A DNA stretch of 64,000 bases, from the NCBI RefSeq assembly GCF_000826525.2, contig NZ_LN651326.1:62001-126000 (forward strand), given 5' to 3'. This DNA is from Mobilicoccus massiliensis (GTDB lineage Bacteria > Actinomycetota > Actinomycetes > Actinomycetales > Dermatophilaceae). The notes beneath the pieces were generated by a model. It did no database searches. It had not been told where the DNA came from and was given only the letters and a program-made list of their open reading frames with translations. This document shows, one piece after another, positions 1 through 7,362 of this stretch; within the stretch, counting starts at the first letter, position 1, and every line of letters begins with the position of its first letter. The position numbers and the translations under genes were made by a program.

Positions 1-792
1 GATGTAGCGCACCTCCCGATCGGCGCGTGAGGCGGCGTACTCGTCGAGGATCGCGACCTCGCTCTCGTCGACGATCTCCTCGGGCACGATGTTCCACAGG
101 ATCCCGTCGTAGGAGTCGCGCAGGTCGAGACCGTGCGGCTGCAGGAGGACGATGTCGAGGGCCTCGAAGAGGACGTCGCGTTCGGGGTAGCGGCGCCATC
201 CGCCCGGCACGGCGCGCAGGTGGCGCGCGAAGTAGGCGCGCATCTGATCCGGTGGCACGTCGGCCGTGATCCAGTCGGTGCGCGTGCGGTCGACGAGTTC
301 GTCGAGATACGCCTCGCGCGTCTCGGCCGGGCCGGATGCGAACAACGAGAAGCGTTCGACCCACACCGCCATCGCCTCGGGGCCGACCATCTCGGCCCAG
401 TCCTGCCGGGCGGCCTCACCCCGCTGACAGCTGGCCACCGACATGAGCGCGAGGCCCACGGCGTCGAGGCCCGCGAACCTCGTGGGATCGAGGGCGAGGA
501 GCTCTTCATGCTCGAGGACGACGAGGGGCCGTTCGAAGCCCAACGCCGCGGAGACCGCGGGCAGCTGGCCGGTGATCATGCCGATCTCCAGCACGTCGGC
601 GGCGGACTGGCCGTGACCGCGCAGATCCACCGCGACGGGGTGGCAGAACTCCGCGAGCGCGGGAGCGAGCAGGCCCCACACCTGGGCGTTGGACGCGAGC
701 TGGGACAGCAGGAGCACGTCGTGCCCTTCGCCACCGAAGTCGAGGGCCGCGTACTCGGCACCTTCCACGTCGAACCTCACGTCTCGAGCCAT
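1..792 (-). CDS. alpha/beta-hydrolase-fold protein, nucleophile elbow degenerate (3' end outside window)
   Basis: The reverse strand is open for 264 codons from an ATG at 792-790 to the window edge, so the C-terminus is missing. The protein opens with MARDVRFDVEGAEYAALDFG and has the alpha/beta-hydrolase pattern (oxyanion region near QLASNAQVWGLL, then VAVDLRGHG). It is a clear paralogue of the protein at 39283-40164, which suggests about 30 residues are cut off. Where hydrolases have G-x-S-x-G after the fourth strand, this one reads VVLEHEELLAL: the serine position is Glu. Catalysis by the usual Ser-His-Asp triad is therefore doubtful; a binding or regulatory role, or different chemistry, is possible. 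It is divergent from the cytochrome b5-like gene. The coding call is firm; the function is unknown. Confidence 0.8.
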   Translation of the reverse strand, partial: MARDVRFDVEGAEYAALDFGGEGHDVLLLSQLASNAQVWGLLAPALAEFCHPVAVDLRGHGQSAADVLEIGMITGQLPAVSAALGFERPLVVLEHEELLALDPTRFAGLDAVGLALMSVASCQRGEAARQDWAEMVGPEAMAVWVERFSLFASGPAETREAYLDELVDRTRTDWITADVPPDQMRAYFARHLRAVPGGWRRYPERDVLFEALDIVLLQPHGLDLRDSYDGILWNIVPEEIVDESEVAILDEYAASRADREVRYI

Positions 793-975
793 GGGGTCAG
801 TGTGACCGATGCCCGCGCCATCACCCGTCCAACTTCTCTGAACTTCAATGCAACCCGCCCTGAACTGCGGCGATTCATGTGTGCAGCGCGGTCTCGGCGC
901 CGAGCAGATCGGGAGTCGCGCAGCCACGCCGCCCTCCCGCTACGGTTGTGGCGGATCCACCACGAAAGGACCCCC

Positions 976-1329
976 ATGAAGCGTCTCGCTCCCCTGGCCC
1001 TCGCCCTGCTCTGCGCCGCACCCCTGGCCGCCTGCAGCGACGGTTCGGGCAATCAGTCCGCCCCGGCCGAGGCTCCCGCGACGGCGGCCTCGACGAGTTA
1101 CACGATGGCCGACGTGAACCAGCACAACACCAAAGACTCCTGCTGGACCGCGATCGACGGCAAGGTGTACGACGTCACCTCGTGGATCGGGCAGCACCCC
1201 GGCGGCGCGCAGCGCATCGAGAACCTCTGCGGCACCGACGGCAGCGGGGCGTTCAACGGGCAGCACGCCAAGGAGGACGACCCCCACAAGCGCCTCGCCT
1301 CGTTCCAGGTCGGCGTCCTAAAGGGGTGA
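976..1329 (+). CDS. cytochrome b5-like heme-binding lipoprotein
   Basis: This 117-residue protein begins with a lipoprotein signal peptide ending LAAC, with lipidated Cys20 predicted. A short Ser/Ala/Pro-rich linker follows, then a cytochrome b5 domain from about residue 42 to the end. The family signature HPGG is at 74-77 and its His74 should be one axial heme ligand; His97 in NGQH is the likely second. Known cytochrome b5 domains are electron carriers, so an extracytoplasmic, membrane-tethered electron-transfer role is inferred. Cys56 and Cys85 could form a disulfide. The ATG is preceded by AAAGGA. The upstream reading frame extends much further but overlaps the divergent hydrolase and lacks coding character, so the ATG at 976 is chosen. 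No redox partner is adjacent. Confidence 0.88.
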   Translation: MKRLAPLALALLCAAPLAACSDGSGNQSAPAEAPATAASTSYTMADVNQHNTKDSCWTAIDGKVYDVTSWIGQHPGGAQRIENLCGTDGSGAFNGQHAKEDDPHKRLASFQVGVLKG

Positions 1330-1381
1330 CGCGGGGCGCGCCGGTCACTCGTGACCGACGACCCGGGTCCACACTGACGAG

Positions 1382-1960
1382 GTGCGCGAACTCCCCCTCA
1401 TCGTCCTCGTCAACGGGCTGCCGGGCTCCGGCAAGACGACCGTGGCGGCCGGCCTGGCCGCGCGTCTGTCGCGGGCGGCCGTCGTCGAGGGCGACCACCT
1501 CCAGCACGGGATGACGGTGAGCGGCTGTGTCGGCCCGGGCGAGGAGCCCGCGGACGAGTCGTGGACTCAACTCGACCTGCGATGGCGCAACATCGCCGCG
1601 CTCGCCACGAACTTCTACGACGCGGGTTTCAGCGTCGTCGTCGATTCGCTCGTCATCCCGTCGCTGCTGCACGACCTGCGCAGTGCCCTCGGGACCCGGC
1701 CACTCGCCTATGTGCACCTCGACCCCGCCCGCTCGGTCGGTCTTGCCCGCGATGCGGCGCGTGGCACGAAGCGCATCGGTGATCGATTCGACTGGGTCGC
1801 CGCCGAGTTCGAGCCGTTGCGCGAGCTCGGCGTCTGGATCGACTCCACCGAGCAGAGTCCTCGGCAGACGGTCGACGCCGCCTACGACGCGCTCACGACG
1901 GGAGCGGCCCGGCTCGAACTGGACCTCGGCCGCCCCGTACCGGAACCCGCGAAGCCCTGA
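1382..1960 (+). CDS. P-loop AAA-family ATPase / small-molecule kinase-like protein
   Basis: The protein has 192 residues and starts at a GTG. The Walker A motif GLPGSGKTT sits at residues 12-20 directly after a hydrophobic strand, and a VVDSLV strand near residue 83 resembles the second nucleotide-binding strand of zeta-toxin or chloramphenicol-phosphotransferase-like kinases. A late ARDAARGTKRIG segment is basic and could form the lid. The family transfers phosphate to small substrates or to cell-wall precursors, but nothing here defines the substrate. No antitoxin-like partner gene is beside it, which argues against a zeta toxin. It follows the cytochrome b5-like gene by 52 bases and may share its transcript. 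Confidence 0.8.
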   Translation: MRELPLIVLVNGLPGSGKTTVAAGLAARLSRAAVVEGDHLQHGMTVSGCVGPGEEPADESWTQLDLRWRNIAALATNFYDAGFSVVVDSLVIPSLLHDLRSALGTRPLAYVHLDPARSVGLARDAARGTKRIGDRFDWVAAEFEPLRELGVWIDSTEQSPRQTVDAAYDALTTGAARLELDLGRPVPEPAKP

Positions 1961-2085
1961 CGTCTCACCACGATCGGCGCCGGAACGCCCCGGCGTCGAG
2001 ACCGAATGATCGTCGGATCCGGACCACCGCCCGAGAACCTGCGCGGAGAAGGTGAGGAACGGCCCGCGGCCGCCGATGGGGAAGC

Positions 2086-2469
2086 GTGACTGTGGCTGGT
2101 GTGGAGGGCGTCGACCCCATGCGTTCGTCGGCGGTGAACGCCGCCTCGAACCCGACGGGGTCGATCACAGGCGTCGGCGCACCCACCCCCGTGCCCGCAC
2201 CCCACCGCACCACCGAGCGGGGTGCCCAGGGTGGCGGCGGGTTCGACAACCCCGAGCTCACGTCCGGCCTGCTCTCGAACAACATCACACCTGTTCAGCG
2301 TGATGGTCTCGGCCGTCTCAGCCGCCTGCTGCGGATGCAGCCGCGCGAACTCCTCGACGCTCTGCGCGGCGGGACGGGGCTCGGATTCCTCCTCACCGCC
2401 CGACGCCTGGGCGCCTCGGCCCTGTTCGGGATGTTCGACAAGGGCTTGCTCATCGACGCTCAGGCCTGA
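2086..2469 (+). CDS. hypothetical protein, 127 residues
   Basis: I do not recognise a family. The first 55 residues are low-complexity (Gly, Pro, Ser, Thr) and probably disordered. The C-terminal 70 residues, from about LTSGLLSNN, form an amphipathic helical region rich in Leu and Arg (LGRLSRLLRMQPRELLDAL) ending in a more hydrophobic stretch with GLGFLL and GASALFGMF, so peripheral membrane contact is conceivable. Third codon positions in the C-terminal half are strongly G/C, supporting the plus-strand frame over the open frame opposite. The GTG start has only a weak GGGGAAG ahead of it; ATG at 2119 is an alternative. Confidence 0.55.
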   Translation: MTVAGVEGVDPMRSSAVNAASNPTGSITGVGAPTPVPAPHRTTERGAQGGGGFDNPELTSGLLSNNITPVQRDGLGRLSRLLRMQPRELLDALRGGTGLGFLLTARRLGASALFGMFDKGLLIDAQA

Positions 2470-2594
2470 GCGCGCCCTACCAGTCGGGTCGGCGACGACC
2501 GGGACGCCGCCGATATCGAGCATGTCCATGCGCCGATGACACAAGCTCGACCTTCGACGCCGTGCCGCGACACGAGCGCCGCTACCGTCCAGGC

Positions 2595-3511
2595 ATGAAC
2601 GCGTCAAACCCCCGAACTCCTCGCCTGCTCACCGACGAGGACATCCGCCGACTCGTCATCCCCGACCTCGCCCGTGCCGCGATGCGGGAGGCGACCGTGG
2701 CGGCCTGGCGGGGCGAGCTCGTCGCTCCCCCGCGGGGCATCGTCGATCTGGGCGACCATCGCCTGGCGTTCACGTGCGGAGCGCGACCCGGCGACTGGTA
2801 CGGCTACCGCTCGTACGTCTCACCCGGCTCCGAAGGCGACGAGCAGGTCATCGTCGTTCACGACGAATCCTCGGGAGCGGTGCGGTCGCTCGCCGTCGGG
2901 CAGGCGCTGGGTCCGCGACGGGTCGGCGGCATCGGGGCCGTGGCGCTGGAGGCACTCGCACCCACCGACGTCACGACCATCGCGCTCGTCGGCACGGGCA
3001 CGCAGGCGTGGCATCAGCTGTGGCACTGCCGGACGCGTATCGCGACCGGCCGATCCGTGTCTACTCCCGGAATCCGGACTCGCGCGGCCGGTTCGTCGAC
3101 CGCGCCCGTACCGAGTTCGGCCTCGACGTCTCGGCGGCCAGGAGCGCCGAGGAGGCCGTCCGTGCGGCCGAGGTCGTCGTCCTCGCCACGTCGTCGGCGA
3201 CGCCCGTTGTCGAGGCGGAGTGGATCCGGCCGGGTGCGTACGTCGCACCCCTGGGCCCCAAGCAGGTCGGACGCGCGGAGTTCGACCCGTCGATCGCGCG
3301 CACGGCCGCGTTCGTCGTCAGCGACTCCCCTGCTCAGGTGGGGGCCTACGATCCGCCGAACGTGCTGGTCGGCAGCGGACTCGAGGGAGACCTCGTCCAT
3401 CTGGGCGCGGTTCTCGCCGGTGACGCGCAGCCTCCGGAGGGAACGCGCGTGTTCTTCAGCGTCGGCCTCGCCGGCACCGAGGCCTGGCTGCTCGACGCCG
3501 TCACCCGCTGA
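2595..3511 (+). pseudogene. ornithine cyclodeaminase/mu-crystallin family gene with a one-base frameshift
   Basis: Two reading frames together encode a full-length protein of about 306 residues of the ornithine cyclodeaminase/mu-crystallin family (NAD(P)-dependent amino acid cyclodeaminases and ketimine reductases). The first part, from the ATG at 2595, carries LVIPDLARAAM and the dinucleotide-binding motif VGTGTQA, and reads through WHQLW. The second part continues from LPDAYRDRPIRVYSRN to the stop at 3511. The break is at about 3023, where TGG precedes CACTGCC; inserting one G (making GGG) restores one frame. The rest of both halves is intact and well conserved in character, so this is either a recent inactivation or an assembly error in a short G run. 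Confidence 0.82.
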
Positions 3512-3600
3512 CGCCCGCCCTCACACACCGGCCCGGCCGATCCGACCGGCCCGACTGATCCGACCGGCCCCTCACGCGGACCCGCCTCGATTCCCCGGGA

Positions 3601-3664
3601 TGGAAGATGGGATGGCAGCCAAACGGGGGTGAGAACCCCATCTCTGCTGCCATCCCATCTTCCA
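3601..3664. repeat. nested inverted repeat, family R2 copy 1 (possible bidirectional terminator)
   Basis: TGGAAGATGGGATGGCAGC at 3601-3619 is the exact reverse complement of 3646-3664, a 19-bp perfect stem. Inside it a second stem, GGGGT at 3626-3630 with ACCCC at 3635-3639, closes a GAGA loop. It lies between the convergent ends of the cyclodeaminase-like gene and the small membrane protein gene, so it may terminate both. The same inner core and right arm recur at 46373-46425, which makes it more than a simple terminator. Confidence 0.85.
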
Positions 3665-3723
3665 CGTCGGCTGTTCAGCGGTGAGTGGACGAGCCGGGCA
3701 CGCCGTGTGCGGATCCGCCCGGG

Positions 3724-4041
3724 TCAGTCCCGGTCGCAGAACCAGTACGACGCGGCTGCACTGACGGCGGTGACGGCGAACACCGAGGGCCAGGCACCGA
3801 TCTTCTTGGCCAGCGGGTGGGAGAGGCCGAAGCCCGCGAGGTAGAGGGCCGACAGCGCGCCCGCCGTCGCCGGGCCCTCCTTCGCGAGCCACGTGCGACC
3901 GGCGAACGCGCCCGCCGCGCCGAGAACGACACCACCGAGCATCCGCACCCCGCTCTCACGTGCGGTGGCGAAGCCCCCGAGCAACCCGAGAGCGACGAGC
4001 GGGGCGGTCTGAACATCCTTGGCCGGCGTGATCGTGGTCAT
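3724..4041 (-). CDS. small integral membrane protein, 105 residues
   Basis: The protein has three or four hydrophobic segments: LVALGLLGGFATA near the N-terminus, MLGGVVLGAAGAFAG, GALSALYLAGFGLSH and VFAVTAVSAAASYWF, ending in a short charged tail. The Gly/Ala-rich helices suggest close packing in the membrane. I cannot name a family. The start ATG at 4041-4039 gives MTTITPAKDVQTAP, a plausible cytoplasmic N-terminus. It is divergent from the GNAT-DinB fusion gene with 132 bases between, and convergent with the cyclodeaminase-like gene across the R2 hairpin. Confidence 0.75.
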   Translation of the reverse strand: MTTITPAKDVQTAPLVALGLLGGFATARESGVRMLGGVVLGAAGAFAGRTWLAKEGPATAGALSALYLAGFGLSHPLAKKIGAWPSVFAVTAVSAAASYWFCDRD

Positions 4042-4173
4042 GCAGCGAGCCTAGAAGATCGACCCGTGCGCCGCCCCGCGCAGGCCATCCGGACGAAGGG
4101 GCAGGACCACACCCGGCCAGGTGTCCGGGAAATTCGGTATCGTTCCGGAGCCTCGGGCTGCTTTGCTGAGCCC

Positions 4174-5307
4174 ATGACCAGCCAAGTCCCACCGTTCCCG
4201 GCGTGCGTGCCCGAGCTCACCGACGGCCGCGTGCAGCTGCGCGCCCACCGCGACGACGACATTCCGGCCATCGTCGAGCAGTGCGTCGACCCCGAGAGCG
4301 TGCGGTGGACGACCGTGCCCCGCCCCTACGGTGCGGACGACGCGCGTCAGTTCCTCGACCTGGTGCGCCAGGGGTGGGATGACCCGAAGGGGCAGCGGTA
4401 CTGGGCGATCGAGTGGACCGACGACGACGTGCGGGCGCGGTTCGGCGGCACGATCGACTTGCGGCCGCGTGGCTCCGGCGGCGCGGAGATCGGCTTCGGG
4501 CTCCACCCGGACGCTCGTGGGCAGCACGTGATGTCGACCGCGGTGCGTCTCGCATGTCGATGGTGGTTCGCGAACGAAGGCCGGCGGGTGACGTGGTGGG
4601 CCAACGTGGGCAACACGGCCTCGTGGCGCGTCGCGTGGGCGTGCGGATTCACCTGGCACGGCACGGTTCCGGAGTATCTGCCCCTGCCCGACGGCACCCT
4701 CGCCGACGGCTGGGTCGCCTCCGTGGGCAGCGACGACGATCTCACTCGCCCCGTCGAGCCCTGGACCCACGACCCGGGCACGCCGGTCGTGGCCGACGCC
4801 GAGGACACCCGCGACGACGGACCCATGACGGGCGGGGAACGCGAGACCCTTTTGCACTGGCTCGACCTCTACCGCGAGACCGTGTTGCTCAAGATCGGCG
4901 GTCTCGATGCGGAGCAGTTGTGCCGCCGCTCCGTGCCGCCGTCGACGATGAGCCTCCTCGGCATGGTGCGTCACCTCACCGAGGTCGAGGCGTACTGGCT
5001 GCGCGAAGTGCTGCACGGGGAGGACCTGCCGGACTACTACTGCACCCGCGAGAGCCCAGACGGCGACTTCGACGACATCGACCCGGCACGAGCGGCCGAA
5101 GACGTCGCCGCCTATCGCGACGAGGTCACCCGCTGTCGCGAGGCCATCGATGCCTGGCCCGACCTCGACGTTCCGGGCCGCGGTCGACGCCACGGCAAGG
5201 AGGTCGCCCTGACGTGGATCCTCACCCACCTCGTCGAGGAGTACGCGCGCCACCTCGGGCACATGGATCTGCTGCGCGAGACCATCGACGGACGCACCGG
5301 TTACTGA
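4174..5307 (+). CDS. fusion of GNAT acetyltransferase and DinB/DUF664 domains
   Basis: The 377-residue protein has two domains. Residues 1 to about 190 are a RimJ/RimL-type GNAT N-acetyltransferase: an opening LTDGRVQLRAHRDDD strand-helix, the acetyl-CoA-binding region GFGLHPDARGQ, and the NTASWRVAWACGF helix typical of the fold. After an acidic linker, residues about 215 to 377 form a DinB-like four-helix domain of the DUF664 group, with MVRHLTEVEAYW and LTHLVEEYARHLGHMDLLRE supplying the conserved His residues that usually bind a metal. DinB-superfamily proteins include thiol-dependent S-transferases. The acetyl acceptor is unknown. The GNAT half is closely related to the next gene, so a tandem duplication is likely. 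Confidence 0.9.
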   Translation: MTSQVPPFPACVPELTDGRVQLRAHRDDDIPAIVEQCVDPESVRWTTVPRPYGADDARQFLDLVRQGWDDPKGQRYWAIEWTDDDVRARFGGTIDLRPRGSGGAEIGFGLHPDARGQHVMSTAVRLACRWWFANEGRRVTWWANVGNTASWRVAWACGFTWHGTVPEYLPLPDGTLADGWVASVGSDDDLTRPVEPWTHDPGTPVVADAEDTRDDGPMTGGERETLLHWLDLYRETVLLKIGGLDAEQLCRRSVPPSTMSLLGMVRHLTEVEAYWLREVLHGEDLPDYYCTRESPDGDFDDIDPARAAEDVAAYRDEVTRCREAIDAWPDLDVPGRGRRHGKEVALTWILTHLVEEYARHLGHMDLLRETIDGRTGY

Positions 5308-5585
5308 CCGGTCGAGCCTCGACCTGCGGGCTCACGTGATCTCGAACACAGGAGGGTCGCGTGTGAGGGCGCCGACCGGGCCGGATCGAGCAACACGGTC
5401 GCCCCTGACGTGCGACGGAACCTCGCACCGACGGCGCAGGTCGCCCCACGGCCCCCGGTCGGCACACCCAAGCGCGAGGTGTGGGGCGGCGAACAGGCAG
5501 GGCCGCCGGGTGAGATGAGCCCGCCCACCGACATGTACACGACGGGTCTGGCGATTCGCCGGAGGAACATGCTTGCCTGTTTGGC

Positions 5586-6227
5586 ATGTCAAGCACCGGT
5601 TCTGCGGGCGCGACTCCGACCCTGACGGACGGGCGCGTCCTGCTTCGCGCCCTGCGCGAGGACGACGCGACTTCGCTCGCCGAGCAGTTCGCCGATCCCG
5701 AATCCAGACGCTGGACGACGACGAGCGACCCGTTCGACACCGAGTTCGGCGCCCGTTCCTACCTGCGCCGCGTCGAACGGGACACCGCCCGCGCCGAAGG
5801 CCCTCGACACTGGGCCGTCGAGTGGCGCGACGGCGACGCGACCCGGTTCGGCGGCTACGTCGACCTGCACCCGCACGATCACACGAGCGCGGGCATCGAC
5901 TTCGGTCTGCACCCCGCGTCACGCGGGCGGCACGTGATGTCCGCGGCGGTCCGGCTCGTGTGCCGGTGGTGGTTCGACCAGGGCGGGCAGCACGTCACGT
6001 GGTTCGCCGAGGCGGGCAACCTCGCGTCGTGGCAGGTGGTGCGGGCGTGCGGATTCCGCTTCGGTCAGGTCGTCACCATGTACCTGCCGCCGCCGACCGG
6101 CCCCGTCGAGGGCTGGGTCGCCACGGTCGGGCGCGACGACGACCTCGCCCACCCCGCCGAGGAGAGCGAGCCGGAGGCCGTCCTCGCCGCCCGGCACCAC
6201 GACTCCCCACTCCCCGCGATCGCCTGA
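5586..6227 (+). CDS. GNAT family N-acetyltransferase (RimJ/RimL-like)
   Basis: This 213-residue protein is a stand-alone copy of the GNAT half of the preceding gene: both share LTDGRV-LRA, HWAVEW, the glycine/arginine-rich acetyl-CoA loop (FGLHPASRGRHVMS here), the VRLVCRWWF helix, and a C-terminal EGWVATVGRDDDL segment. The family transfers an acetyl group from acetyl-CoA to an amine of a protein N-terminus or small molecule; the target cannot be read from sequence. The gene ends 38 bases before a strong hairpin at 6266 that probably terminates it. The 278 bases between this gene and the fusion gene show no supported ORF. Confidence 0.88.
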   Translation: MSSTGSAGATPTLTDGRVLLRALREDDATSLAEQFADPESRRWTTTSDPFDTEFGARSYLRRVERDTARAEGPRHWAVEWRDGDATRFGGYVDLHPHDHTSAGIDFGLHPASRGRHVMSAAVRLVCRWWFDQGGQHVTWFAEAGNLASWQVVRACGFRFGQVVTMYLPPPTGPVEGWVATVGRDDDLAHPAEESEPEAVLAARHHDSPLPAIA

Positions 6228-6265
6228 ACGGCGCCGGGCCGGCGACCTTGGGGGACGTCGGCCGC

Positions 6266-6309
6266 GCTCGAACAGGCGGTTTCGTCGGCGTGAAACCGCC
6301 TGTTCGAGC
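6266..6309. terminator. perfect 18-bp hairpin, member of repeat family R1
   Basis: GCTCGAACAGGCGGTTTC at 6266-6283 pairs perfectly with 6292-6309 around an 8-base loop. It lies between convergent genes (GNAT ending 6227, VOC protein ending 6311) and no U-tract follows, so it would be a U-less bidirectional terminator. The arm sequence is the same motif that is amplified in the arrays at 7363-7698 and 41252-41703. Confidence 0.8.
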
Positions 6310-6310
6310 A

Positions 6311-6736
6311 TCAGGAGTCGAGGCTGGTCGTGAGCAGACAGAACGGGTGGCCCTCGGGATCGGCGAGGACGTAGACCGCCTCCTCGGGTTCGTCGGAGCG
6401 GTCGAGCAGCAGCCGCGCCCCGAGCTCCTCGGCCCGGCGGCGATGACGGTGAAGTTCGTAGAGCGAGTCGACCTCGAGATCGAGGTGCATTTGCATGGAG
6501 ACCTCGTCCGACGGCCAGGTCGAGGTCTGCAGACCCGCGTTCTGCTGGAAAGCCAGCGCCCGGCGACCGTCCTCGTGGGTGAGGACGAGCCACTGCGCGT
6601 CGTCGGGGTGATCATCGGTGGGCGGCTCGTCACCGGGCCGATAGACGAGGCCGAGCAGCCGCCGGTAGAACTCCGCGAGCGCCCGGCAGTCCCGGGCGTC
6701 GATCGCGACGTGCAGGAGTTCGGGAAACTCGGGCAT
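6311..6736 (-). CDS. VOC/glyoxalase-fold protein
   Basis: The 141-residue protein from ATG 6736-6734 opens with MPEFPELLHVAIDARDCRAL and continues to AEFYRRLLGL, the first beta-alpha-beta-beta-beta unit of the vicinal-oxygen-chelate fold. MHLDLEVDSLYELHRHRRRA begins the second unit and VLADPEGHPFCLL is the usual C-terminal strand with its DPxGxxF pattern. VOC members include glyoxalases, dioxygenases and antibiotic-binding proteins; this size fits the Glyoxalase_6-like group whose substrates are mostly unknown. The open frame extends 29 codons upstream, but that segment is not VOC-like and the chosen ATG starts just before the first strand. Confidence 0.85.
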   Translation of the reverse strand: MPEFPELLHVAIDARDCRALAEFYRRLLGLVYRPGDEPPTDDHPDDAQWLVLTHEDGRRALAFQQNAGLQTSTWPSDEVSMQMHLDLEVDSLYELHRHRRRAEELGARLLLDRSDEPEEAVYVLADPEGHPFCLLTTSLDS

Positions 6737-6838
6737 CACGCGCCTCCTGGATCGACCTACGGCAACAATGCGTCCCGGCGCCCGGTGACTCAAGCCGAAC
6801 GCCGGGACGAATTGCTGTGGCAACCTTCGACCAGGTCA

Positions 6839-6858
6839 AACTAAGGCTAACCTTAGTT
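6839..6858. promoter_or_regulatory. candidate DtxR/IdeR-type iron box
   Basis: AACTAAGGCTAACCTTAGTT is an 8-bp perfect inverted repeat around CTAA and resembles the actinobacterial DtxR/IdeR operator (consensus near TTAGGTTAGSCTAACCTAA), most clearly in its right half AGGCTAACCTTAG. It lies between the divergent VOC gene (start 6736) and the S4-domain gene (start 6936), 103 and 78 bases from the starts. Neither gene is an obvious iron gene, so regulation is inference only. Such an A+T-rich palindrome stands out in this G+C-rich window. Confidence 0.5.
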
Positions 6859-6935
6859 GAGGTCGGTCGTCCACCGCATGTGGTTCGAGGTTCCTCCGCG
6901 TGAAGCGGGATCGAGCACGGCCGTACCCTGGGACG

Positions 6936-7310
6936 ATGAGCGAATCCGGCAGCGTGCGCGTCGACGTCTGGCTGTGGTCGGTGCGCATCTACAAGAGCCG
7001 CTCCCTCGCGACGGCCGCGTGTAAGGCCGGACACGTGCGCGTCAACGGCGCCGGGATCAAGCCGTCGTCGCCGATCCGGGTCGGTGATCGAGTCACCGTG
7101 ACCGGCGGTCCGCGCCCGCGGATCCTCGTCGCTCAGAAGCTGCTGGCCAAGCGCGTCGGCGCCCCGATCGCCGCCGAGGCCTACCTCGACGAGTCTCCGC
7201 CGTTGCCGCCGCGCGAGGAACGACCGGCTCCGGTCGCCTTGCGGGAACGCGGCGCCGGTCGTCCGACCAAGCGCGACCGTCGCGCCCTCGACCGCCTCCG
7301 CGGGCACTGA
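6936..7310 (+). CDS. S4-domain RNA-binding protein, Hsp15/HslR-like
   Basis: The 124-residue protein begins with a canonical S4 domain: VRVDVWLWSVRIYKSRSLAT, then AACKAGHVRVNG and VRVGDRVTV-like strands (residues about 7-60). It ends in a basic, Arg-rich tail. This is the layout of the Hsp15 family, which binds the large ribosomal subunit carrying stalled nascent chains and helps recycle it. The start is the ATG at 6936 (MSESGSVRVD); the longer upstream frame adds only a non-conserved basic stretch. The 32-base-period repeat array begins 53 bases after its stop. Confidence 0.85.
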   Translation: MSESGSVRVDVWLWSVRIYKSRSLATAACKAGHVRVNGAGIKPSSPIRVGDRVTVTGGPRPRILVAQKLLAKRVGAPIAAEAYLDESPPLPPREERPAPVALRERGAGRPTKRDRRALDRLRGH

Positions 7311-7362
7311 CCCCCACGCCGAGACAGCCGGCGTTTCCACCCCGCCGCCCACCGCCCCCTCC

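Noticed and set aside
5308..5585. Small gene between the GNAT-DinB fusion and the second GNAT
   Set aside because: Open frames exist on both strands, but none has a convincing start, hydrophobic core or family motif.
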